Origin: Cornus controversa
Lineage: Eukaryota > Streptophyta > Magnoliopsida > Cornales > Cornaceae
DNA length: 64,000 bases
Direction: 5' to 3'
Assembly (NCBI GenBank): GCA_026545225.1
Contig: CM048845.1
Location: 87,447,033 to 87,511,032 of the forward strand
Positions 11,901-23,900 of this stretch are shown here, in pieces; the first letter of the stretch is position 1; each line of letters starts with the position of its first letter. A model generated the notes under the pieces. The model ran no database searches, was not told where the DNA came from, and was given only the letters and a program-made list of their open reading frames with translations. Both the position numbers and the translations under genes were made by a program.

Positions 11901-14900
11901 CAATCAGGCCGCTATCTTTATTGCTAGCAATCCTGTTTTTCACGAGTGCACCAAGCATATAGAAGTTGATTGTCATTTTATTCGTGATTTGTTGATGCGA
12001 AGACAAATTGTTACTCCTTATATTTGCTCTGACGAACACTAACTTGTTGTGCACTTCAGCGGTTGTGTTTCAAGATGGGCATGTTTAATCTATATGCTAC
12101 AGCTTGAGGGGGAGTGTTCGATGTCATTAGTGTGGTATTGTTTAGTTGTCAAGGGTACTATGGGTATTATTGTATTTTGCATATCTTAATATATAAGAGG
12201 GAGGTACTATAGAAATTCCTACAAACCTATCAAATTCTCTCACGACCTTCTTCTATCTCTCTTCTTCTCATCTAACCCTATAACCAACACAAACCTTAAT
12301 TGAAATAATGGATCCAAGAAATTGCCATCCATAAACAACAAGCACTTGCACTAGTTGCAAGAAAATATGAAAAATTAGTTGGAGTGGTTAATGTGGACCA
12401 CTCCAACTAATTAAGCACTTCATCAAGTTTTTTGAACACCGTCTATAGGAGAAGCATCGGAGAATAGATGACTGGAAAGAATTATGGAAGGGTGTTGGTT
12501 GTCCAAAAATTAGTTGGAGTAGTTAATGTGGACAAACATCTATCATCCATCTCCTTCTAGAGCCACCAAAACAAAACATGTAGAACCACTCTCCAAATGC
12601 CATTATTCTTTCACTACAGCCTTTAATTCATCTGTACAAAAGCAACTCAAAAGTTGACCCCGGAACATCACATAATCCTGAAGGTTGTGATGATGAAAGC
12701 CCGCAATTTCAACACCATTCAACAATGAAGAACATGTAAATATACATGAATAAATTGTAAAAAGTGATAGATTGTTGAAATTGGACATAGAAACCTTGTC
12801 GCCCAAATTAGCAACTGATTTTTATCAATTTTTCTTCAGGTCAAGATCACATCTAAAAAGTGAGTGTACCAAACTCTTGAGCTTTGAGTCTTTGACATAA
12901 CATCAACATTATGTCCACCAAAATAAATAAATTAAGGCAGACATGTATGGACTTATGTTAATTCATGTTTTTGTATACATAAGATGATAACAATGTGACG
13001 CGTAGTAAGAAGATTACATCAAGCACCAAATAGGTGAAAACAAAAAAATTGTGCAATTCAGGGATCTATACTACTCACTATATATCAAAATCACTAAATA
13101 TATCAAAATCATTACCTTGTATAAAAGCATTTCCCCATGCTCACAGCGTTCATTATCTGGAGGATAGTCATCCTCAAGAGTCCCTTCATATGCTTCAAGG
13201 ATATCAACAGCTTTTGACCCACTATAAAATAAACAAAAGAGATTAAGTAAATAATTATTGCAGGAATCAGAAAAAGAGATCAAATTTCATTTTCATCAAC
13301 TTAGCAATTAAATTGACACAATGATGCTGACATAAGGAGCAAACACCTGCTAATAACTTTAGCATAGTTAATATCCAACCTATATAATCAAACAGGCAGC
13401 TACCGTTCATAAGAAAAATTTATAAATCAAGTATTTACCGCAAAACTAGGAACTAAAATAAAAAAACTAGTCACCATACTTGTAAGGAAAATCGTTTTCT
13501 CGAATAACTAAAAACAATTAATATCAACAGGTACTTCTATTAAGAGTAGCGGCCATGACATGCGGATACGATGGGGAGGGAAACACGATTAACTAAAATC
13601 ATTTCCCACGTTACTTCTGCTGTAGGCAAAATTAGGAGAATTGTGGTCTGTGAACTATCTATAACCCTCTCTATTGTAATCTTAAAATTATCCAAGAGTC
13701 GGTGATTACAGGGACCATCAGTAGTTAACCAGATGGAGCAAGATCTTCAGGCACCCACAGATGGCATTGCCATGATAGTCCTTTAATAGATAGTATTGCA
13801 GCCTTCACCACTTATTCATTCTATGAGTTTTTGCATGTGAACAATTTGTTGCATAAATACTCATATTTCTATCTTTATAATAGAAAATTTAATCTATTCA
13901 CATGAAATTTAAGTTTTTCTTATTTATAAACAATTATTTGAGTTTATTTCAGATTATTGTGTTGTGTGCACTCGTTAAGCTTAGATGTCGATTTCAGCAG
14001 TGTAACATGTCTTTGCAAAATAAATATTTCGTTAACTTATCAAATACATCATTTCAATGAACGGCTAGCAACTTGGAAAAGAATGTTTTAGAAGATAAAA
14101 ATTAGATTGAAGACTTAAGAATTGATGTGCCAACAATGAAAAAAAGACAGATGCATGTTTTACTGGCAACATTTACTATCCATCAATTTTGAGCATATCT
14201 TACTAACAAGAAAAAAAAATGCAGAAGCTTGTGAGTTCAAATCCTATCATCTGCCAAAAAAAGAAATAAATATAGTTTACAACATCAGCCAGCTAAAATT
14301 AACATACTGGAAGTCAACAACAAAAATGCTAACAAGGACTTGCAGTCTACTTCAATTAAATAGTGCCAAAGATATATTGGACATCTCCAAAAAGAAAACC
14401 TAACACATAATGTCAAGAAAAAAGCACAGTCATGTCATTGGCAATTTCTTTTAGAATTCCACTTCACTGATTAGAATACCGCTGAAAAAAGAATCAAAAA
14501 GCTGACAACAAGCTAGCTCTATCAATTCCATAGCAGGCACATTAATCTCAAAGAATCGAGAATAAAGGAAAAGATGTTAAATCATTAAAATTTTAATATC
14601 AAACAATAACAAAGTACTTTGAGTTCAAATGATGTGAAACGGCAAAGCCAATCCAATTCATGCGATGATTCGGTTTCAGAGTCAGCAATCGTTGTCTTGT
14701 TTCAACAAAACCAGCCAAGTCACGCATTTGAGCCTGTTATAGGAGGCAAAAAGGGCAACATTAGTTGACTCAGTACATTAATTGAGGGACAAATTGAGTT
14801 CTTTTACAAAAATAAACTATATAAAAAGAATAAGACGTAAAGTCATTCTGGGTAAAATGTCAGTACATAACAGTATATTGTTGTTAGAGAAAAATATATA

Positions 14901-17900
14901 TATATTTGACCGCGGCACTGTAATTTCTTCTCTCTCAATTTTAAAGTAGCTGAGATGGAACCAACGCAAACTATTTGCTGTTATGATGATTAAGGTCCAA
15001 TTGACCATAAGACAATGTTTTATGCCTTGAACAAGCCTGTTTATCAAATATTTCTTCTTTCTAGGTCAAATGCTGGTTTGCATAGGTGAAATATGTTACA
15101 TCGACTCCCTTATTCCAGTCAACATACCTGTGCAAACAATAACATGTGGACATGGGTATAGGAATCCAAATTGGACACCCAATCCTCTACATGTGATGAT
15201 GGACGGAGAAGAAAAACAACCTCAAATAACACTGTAGAATGATTTCCTATTTCTGAGATAGATGGAAAACCATTTCTTTCACCATATCCCATTTAATTTA
15301 AATTATAATTAAACATACACTTAAAGAACAGTAACATCATATTTTACACTTATATAACATATAATGTATTTAATTGTGCAGGACGTATCTACATTCTAGA
15401 ACCCAACTTTTGGACACATGCCAAGGCTTTTATCATTAGATTTGGGATTCAGATAGCTTCAAGGCTCACACATACACATACCTGGTCCATGTAACATAGG
15501 GTGAAATAGACACAATGGGTGTGTGAATTGACAGAGAAGCATAGCACAATTTTGGAATTCTAAGGTTGAGTACCAAGACAAAATGCAAAAAATCTCACCC
15601 GAAATCTTAACCCCAAAATGGATTAGTTGACTACCAAGACACAATTCAAAAAGCCCCAGCACAAAATCCAAAAGATTAAACTTACTACCAGAACAGAGTT
15701 CAACTTTCACAACTAAAATGAGGAACACTGAGATGTACAGGACCAGGAAAACCCACCTCTGGAATTTTTACAGTTGTATACTTGTACGCAGCATCCCTCT
15801 AATGTGGCTAAAAGAGATGATTCCAGAGTATGTACGGCTTCTTCATAGCAAAGTATTACATTGCCATGCCCCCATTGCTAGGAAGAGTACATCCACAGTT
15901 ATTCCATTCATCTTAAATGCCCCTTTAGGTAAGAGATTAATTTTAACCCAACTAATATCCAGCAGTCGGATTACTCCAAACAAGTGTTACTCGTTTAGAG
16001 CATTAAGAATACATATATGTCTCACTGTCTACAACCTCCCAAGACATAGGGTGTTATTTGCTGTCCTTTTTTTTTTTTTGAAGAACGGATATGGCACATA
16101 CCGTTTACAACCTCACTGACTGCTGGCCTCTGGCACAATGCCAATGTCAAAGTAGTGAAAATCTTGTCCTTTTGCTGTCTTGTTAGCTATCTGGAAAACG
16201 AGGATTGCGGTTTTCATCCATAAAACCTCTCTCTGTTGAGGTCTACACAACCTTTTGGGTGTAGCTCTATCACATCTCTAGAGCATAGAATAACATTAAA
16301 GATTGATGCATTCATACTATTGTAAAAAAATATTTACCATTAGAATTTTTCACTTCCACTTTTCATTAACTTCTGCAGTAGTGATCCAATAATAAAAATA
16401 ATAAAACAAAAAAAGTGGCTAAAGGCAAGGATAAAAACAAGAGGGGCAGCAAAGAATGCACATAACATTGCAACTCAAAGCACAAAAAGAGAAAAGGCTA
16501 CTTAAAAGTGTCATAAAATTGTCTACATGAGTCGAATACTAAAAATTGCTTGGTGAATTAACAAATTTTAGGTCTTCTTTTAACTGACAACAAAAGGGCC
16601 AGACAAGCTGGCAGGTAATGCCCCTGTGAATAGTATTGATAACCTCAGACACAAGGACAACACTATTTGCAACTATTTTACCCCTTAGACCTTATAAGTC
16701 ACCATTCAAGAACCATTACACATGTCAGAGTTCTTTTTTTTTTTTCAGAAGTCTGCAATAGACATTAATGGCAAGCACTAACACCCATGTTAATAATGTT
16801 CTTGTTACATAACTAAAAGGGATTCTGTTTCCTTAGTTTATAGGCAAGCAACCAAACAAGAAGACAAATAACACATGATGCATATTTACCTGTAAGAGTG
16901 ACAGGTCCCGAAGTATTTCAATGTTGTCTGGATCAATCCTCAGCGCATTTCGGTAGCATTTAATTGCCTCCCTATATTCCCTGTCTGACCGGTATAAGAG
17001 ACCGTAAACATGCCAGCAAACATGACTTTTGAGGTCATTCTGCATTGAGAAGAGAGGTTAAGCCTGATATCACATTATATGGAGCATTGACGCTAAGGAA
17101 GCAGCCATACTCAAACAATAATAATAACAACTCAGGAATAAAATTCCAACCTTTAGTCCAAGCCGAACAAGCTCATAGGCTTCTGATTTACGGTCCATGC
17201 AATTCAACGTTAACCCCTTCATAGATAACGTTTCTGGTAACCAGGAGACGAACAGAAGACCATAAAAAAATTGGCATTGAGATCACAATCAAACAAGAAA
17301 AATGATAAATGTTCAAAATGAAGAAGGGAATGAAAACGAAACTTAGATTGTTAATGCTGCATTGATGACATTTCAACAACACCAAAGCTACTCAGTTATG
17401 GAACAAAAGTTTCAGAGAAGCTATTCCAAATGAATACTATTTTGCCTATACTACGAGAAAAATGACTGTTTAGAGAGAGTGTTCAAATTTTGACTATGCA
17501 TAAATATTCCAAGAATGTTTAATGAAATTTCATACATATTTAACTAGAAAGTTCTTTAACAGCAGTCACTTTTAGCATGTCACAATTTATTTACCTATTT
17601 ACATATATCAGACTTCCTTACATTTTTTTTTTGATAAATAATAAATCAGACTTCCTTACATGATACTCAAAGAGAGAGAGAGAGAGAGAGAGAAGAAAAA
17701 GAAATCAAAGAAATCTCTACCCTAATGTTAATCCCCCAAAATGTTAGAAGGTTAGGCCACATGTAAACTCACTGGACAACAGCATGGTGCGTCTCTCTCT
17801 CATTTGTCATTTGTGTCTAGTCTCTTCTAGAATTGTGTAGATTTGTGTAGGTTGTCTGGAATGTTCCAGAATGAAGTAGACTCGTGAGGTGTTTAGTGGA

Positions 17901-20900
17901 CTAGGGTCAAATATTTTAAATTATTATACAGTTTTGAAGAAATGTGTAAATATCGATAGTTGTAGGGTATTCTAGAATTTTACATTTAGGACATGGGAAG
18001 CCTATATAAAAGGTTGTCATTTGCTCCAACCAAGCTTCTCAGGCCCAGGATGCTTGACGTGTGATTCCCCTTTGTTTATGGTGGTCTTTGTGGAAGGACT
18101 GGAATAGGAGATCCTTTGAGGGAGAGGATACTCCTATTAGTATGCTTAAATTCTCTATTTTTCAAACTTCATTTTTTTGGCTTTGGGGGAAAAATTGTAA
18201 ATCTAAAGGGGAGATAGTGTATTTTTTAGATACTCCGAGTGTGTAGCTTTGGGATGCACTCCCCTCTTGAGCACTGTTTATAATACTTTACTAAGGTCTT
18301 CACAAGCAGGGATCAACTTCTTAGTGCGACAAGGGGTTGGCTAGGGCATTAAAAAAACTTTAGATCGAACACTAAGGTATAATAAGATGCACTGCCCTAC
18401 CAGAAGGAATATTACACGAAACTACATGACAGGAAAATAGTGATACACCATGAAATATTAGTAAGTAGTAACCCAGATGATGATAGATGTACTCTGTATA
18501 ATTAAATTTCAACTCTTCTAACACCTAAAACATGTTCGTACAACATGGTTGAAAAGCAATCAAGCCCATGTTTGTATCCTGTTTCATCCATATCGGGTTT
18601 TTTTTTCGGATTTCACATGTTTGCATGCATGTGTTATATATGATGTCTTGTGTCCCCTTAATGCATAGGACATGGGATCTGAAGACACATTAGTACAAAC
18701 CAAAAGGACATGAGCTCTTAAAAGTTGCTGCTTAACAACCAAAAAGCTCACCCTGAAACTTCAGCCCACTCAAGTTGCCCATTGGACACAGGACAATAGT
18801 CTCACCCCCACAACATTGCAATAGGTAGGGTTCCACCCATCAGCATACTTTGCTAAGAGGTGGTCAAAATGCAACATCATATCCCAAATCTAATTAAACA
18901 AATTAAAGGCATGACCCAATCTAAAGGGGACACAACTCCACTTAATAAGATCAATTATCAATTACCAGAGCTCTGATTACCATGGCCTATATTAATTATT
19001 AACTTTATAAAACAAAAAGAAAAAGAAAATTATGAGACAAGGAAAAGATTCAGAGGTTAAAAAGGAAGAGGAACACTTCAAGCCACAAGAAAGAAGTGCT
19101 CTTTTTTAATATAGATATATATATTTATAAACACTTACTCTCCCTTGGAGAAGATCAATTATCAAAGCTCTTGTTATGTTGTGGCCTGAATTTTGCCTCA
19201 ACCTGGGTTGCATTGTGACCCGGTTTTGACCCAAAAAATGGGCTTTTTGTCCCATTTTTTGCTTGCAGGTTTTGGACCCCGATTAGGACTCTCTTGTAGC
19301 CCAATATATAAGGGCATCTAGGGTTTGAAGTGGAAGAACGAGATAAAACAATGAAAACGCAGAGGAGGAGAAAGAGAGCGAGAGCTAGGATTTGGGGTTG
19401 AAACTTGTAATATCCTAATTTTCGCATAGTGAAAACTTTCGCCGGATCTTCGCCATGGACGTAGACACATTGCCGAACCACATAAATTCTTCTATTCTGT
19501 GTGTTGTGCTTGTTTCATTTTCTGTTGTGTTTCGTGATTGTGCTTGGTTCGCGACTGTTTGTCACAACAGCTTTGATTACTGTAGCCTAAATTAAATAAA
19601 TTTCTTCCAAAAAAATTTAATATTATGAAGACACGGAAAAGAATAGAAATGAAAAAAGAAAAAGGGAAATCCTTCAATTGCTTTGTTATATGGACTCTTC
19701 AAAAATGCGTGAAGTACTCATGTCAAACTCACTACATTTAGACATTGGTATGTGTCTGATACTTATGATCGGACATGCACCAAAGACGCATATCTAATAA
19801 AAAATTTCATTTTTTGACAAGTAAGATTGTATTAGAAAGCGATCAAAATAATTCAAAATTTTATAATGTGATTATACATAAAACTCCTTTATTATATTCC
19901 TTCTTCTTCAAAACAAATGAAAAAGTTAGGTTACTCTAGAAAATAAAAGAAAATTATAAAATGATATGAATGTTTAGTCATGTCCGTGTCTCTATGGATT
20001 TGGGAACTAAAAAACCCGACACCTAAACACATAACCGCACCCAACTCGACTCCATGTAACATATTGAAAAGGGAGAACAGAATCCTCTACTAGAAACGGG
20101 AAAGGGGGTTGTTAAAACTTAAAAGTGATTTCTAAATTCTAACTGACATCAGAGTTGAAGCTCCTTTCTGAACAATGAAAACAGCCTGTACATCTGTGGA
20201 TCAAATAGTCCATCCAACCTGTGCCTCTAAGGCAGTGAAAATTTCATCTCTCATATAGTAAGTTAGTAGCCTTAATGCCAATATCCTGTGGAATGAGATC
20301 TCAACTAAAGGACAACCACCTGTGCATCACCTTCAATTAAACAATGTTGTAGGCCCATAAACTGATAAAAGTGGCTTCTCCACTACCCAACAAGAGAACT
20401 AAAAAATCTCCTCCTGGCAAAAGAGAGCCAATTGGTCAGTGAAAAAGAGGAATAGTGCTCCCGACAGCATCTCTAAATACACCTCCAACACCAATGTGAC
20501 CTGGTTCCTAAAAGACCGGCCATAAAAATCCACCTTAGCTCTATATGAGGATAGAAGTCACAAGAAAAAGAAGATGAGAGAGAGATACTATCCCAGGGCC
20601 AAATATGTTAAATCCCTACATAAGGGGGCATTCCTCTCACGAAAACACCTCGATTCTCTTCCAATGCAAGCAACCCAGATAATATACCCACAATAACACA
20701 TGCACAAAGAACCTTCGCTTTTGCACAAGAGTTGAATCTTCCAAAGATGTTACATTGAGGGAACTATGTCCCTACTAACCCATGTTAACTAAATTGTACC
20801 CCTCCTAACTCCCAAAAACTGTCCATAAAACAAGGTAAACAAGCAAGAATCAATGACACCTACATAACAAACCCTTGATTAGATAATTATTCCAAATTTC

Positions 20901-23900
20901 AAATTGCAATGGAGTATAATCCTGCACAAGGCCTGGAAGCCTCCTTATCGTCATCAAATAAAAATAAAGGGATAGAACACATCAAATTCTCTGATCAATT
21001 ATGAAAAAGCAATTACCCAATGCTCCAGCCTCCATGGGCTGCTGCTAGGAGGGGATGACTGGAGACAAAGCTTAATTTTTGGCATTGTTTTGCACAAAGT
21101 GACTACTGTCATACTCTAACCCCACAGCCACGCTCTAGTTAGCACAATTTTTTAATATTGAACCAAACAATAAATTGCTAGAAACAAACTATACTTGCAA
21201 AAGAATATGTTATAGATCAACTTTAGTAAATCAATGTATCGCCACCTAGGAAAGTACATAAATTAATGAAGGAAGAGAACAAGAGTAAGAAAGTACATAA
21301 ATTAATGGAAGAGAAGACAATACGACTAATCTAAGAATGAAGAAAGCATGAAGAATGATCAGACCACCAGAATGGTACCCCAAGCCACACAACCCAAGCC
21401 ACACAACGGCTGCCAGGAAATGAACCAAGCTAATTGGAAAGTCCCCCATCTATGATGGATGCTCAGTCATGTCTTTGAATTTCAGCACACACACCACAAA
21501 GTTTTGAAGACACAACAGGTTTAAAATATTTACTCCTCCAAATAAAGGGTTCAAAAAATGCATTGCTATGGCAACTATTTGAGCTGTGTTTTTTTTCTTT
21601 CTTGATGATACTCTGTCCCAAATGGACATGGACAAAAAATCTATCCTGCAAATACCCATTAGACATCCCTAACTAAGGAGTTTGAAGGAGTATATTTCTT
21701 CAAGATCCCTTGTGAATTGAAAAGGTGGTTTGGATTTCTACCACAAAGGGATTGAGACTTCAGTGATCTCAATCTCCCCATCACAAATTATACAAGTAAA
21801 TATTTGATAGCAAAGCAGTTAATTCAATGCCAATTGGACTCGTTTCTCCCCTTGCAGAACATAATCATAATGGTTTAATCCAACAATAATTTTAGATTTA
21901 TCGCAATGTAATGCAAATAAATTATTAAACATATTCTGTGATCATTATGAAAACTTCCAATATCTTATTTTAGTTTTAAACCTCACCCCCCTTCTCTCTC
22001 CTCCCCACTGACCAAAAAGGAAGCAAATTTTCTAATTAAGATGGGGGCTTTATCTATTGATGGTTCTAACGGAGGGTTAGCCTTTGTAAGTAGTGTTTTT
22101 GTTGATCTTATTCTTCTTCATTTTATTTATTTACTTTCAATAAATTTTCTGTTGCCATCAAGGAAATTGGTTGAACCACCAAACTCATATCCTTTTACTT
22201 CCATTGAGAAAGAAGCAATTATAAAGATTTTCAGATATTCTCCGGAGCTTCCTACTTCAATCAACAAAATCTGAAACCAGTCCTCAGTTGATTTCCATTT
22301 GTTTTGGAGCGAGATGTTTGAACATATAACCTCATGCCCACTCCATCAATTTCAAACAGTCGTAACCAATAAATCCTCTCACTATTTGATAATAATACAA
22401 TTAACTTCTCTTTTTATTTAAGTAATAGGAAACAAATTCACCTGCTCCAGACTTTCTTTCTTTTTTTGTTTCCGAATTTTAAAAAGAAAAGATGGAAACA
22501 AAATGGTTGCCACACAGGATCCCCAACAATTCAATTTCGATATCTATGCTTGGGTTGCGGGGAGAAGAGCATTACTAACTCGAAGCAATAAATTCAAACA
22601 AAAGGTATTAAAAAAAAAACAAAATAATAAGTTTATTTCAAAAATATTTATTTCCTCAGCGTTACAGCCATCCTAACATACCTCCATGATCTGGAAACTT
22701 CTTCAATATAGCATCTGCTGCCTTCAACCCCTTCTTATACTGTTTCGTTTCATATGATTTCTGCAAGGATGGAGACATTTTCATTCAGCGGTAGTTTTTT
22801 CATATTAACAATGTCAAATATAATAGCAATGAAAATTATGTTGATAAAAATATGATACTGAATCAGTGAAAACATGGTAGCTTAACCAAAATTTTACAAT
22901 GCTACAAACAACTCAACTACATTACCAAAACATCATCCCAACTATTTTGGATTAGTTACATGAATCCAGTTTGCCAATCTGTTCTATTGAGAACCCTTAT
23001 TTAATTAAACCAAATGCTATATTATATTCTCTCACAATCTCAGTGAATGTTGATGTTGGTCCCTCTTTCTCAATCATTACCCTCAATGTGGATTGTGCTA
23101 TAAATAACTTAATTACAAATAACCCTATGATAATAATAATCTGCATTCAGTTGTCTGACATTTTCCGTTTCACTAAAGACTAAAATGTTTTACTGGAATC
23201 AAAAAATAAGGTGGAGATGACTTTTAAGATCTAATTCTTAATAGCAGAAACTCTAAGCACGATAGTGCCCAAGGTTCAGAGCATGTGAACAAGAGAAGGG
23301 ATACAACTATTTGTTCCATATTGGGCAGGAAAGGCTTTATTGTTGCTGTTGTTGCTGCTGCCTACTTAAGAACTCACAAACAGTTTTTGGGTTTAGTCAA
23401 CTCTGTGTTGATGTTAGTTTTAGATTAATATGCTCCCAGTATAATTTTATTTACTCCCTCCTCAATGGTTTCCTTTCACTTTTTTTTTATGTTTGTCGGG
23501 AAATTTGGTCTGCTTTCAAAATGTTAAAAATATTAATTTTTTTCATTTCCAATCTAATCATAGTCAAGTATTAATTGTTCATCCGAACTTTTATTACTGC
23601 ACCAAGCAATGACCACTAGATTACAGTAGTTAAGAATATGTTGGTAATTTTTCATCTATTTTACAAGTACCAGACTGTGATAATGGTAAATGGGTCTAAT
23701 TGTGGATCAAGTTATGTTATTTAATCAGTATATGCTGTAATTATCAGATACAGAAATTAACACTCAAAATATCAAAATTTTCTATCTTGAAATCCGTATT
23801 CTAGTAGTAATAAACATGTCCTGCCTCCTACAATATATCTGTGTTTCTTTATATTCATTAAAGTGAAACTTGAGATTTTTAGAGAAGATTTAGATGGCTT

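Larger units (their letters stand above)
9701..12303 (+). mobile_element. Copia LTR retrotransposon, internally deleted and decayed
   Basis: A shortened 5' LTR (9701-9743) is followed by a methionine-tRNA-type primer binding site, TGGTATCAGAGC, at 9747-9758. gag, protease and RNase H remnants come next, then a polypurine tract (GAGGGGGAG, about 12106-12114) and the 3' LTR. The hexamer tgaaat flanks both sides, fitting the short duplication made by integrases. Integrase and most of reverse transcriptase are missing. It lies in NAA15 intron 6, antisense to the gene. Confidence 0.85.

Noticed and set aside
14880-14912. Short AT/TA runs as regulatory TATA elements
   Set aside because: Such runs are frequent in the AT-rich introns and are not positioned before a gene start.
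15718-16119. 133-codon plus-strand frame in NAA15 intron 4
   Set aside because: No recognisable domain, lies antisense in a spliced intron of AT-rich DNA, and has no supporting promoter or homology I can name.
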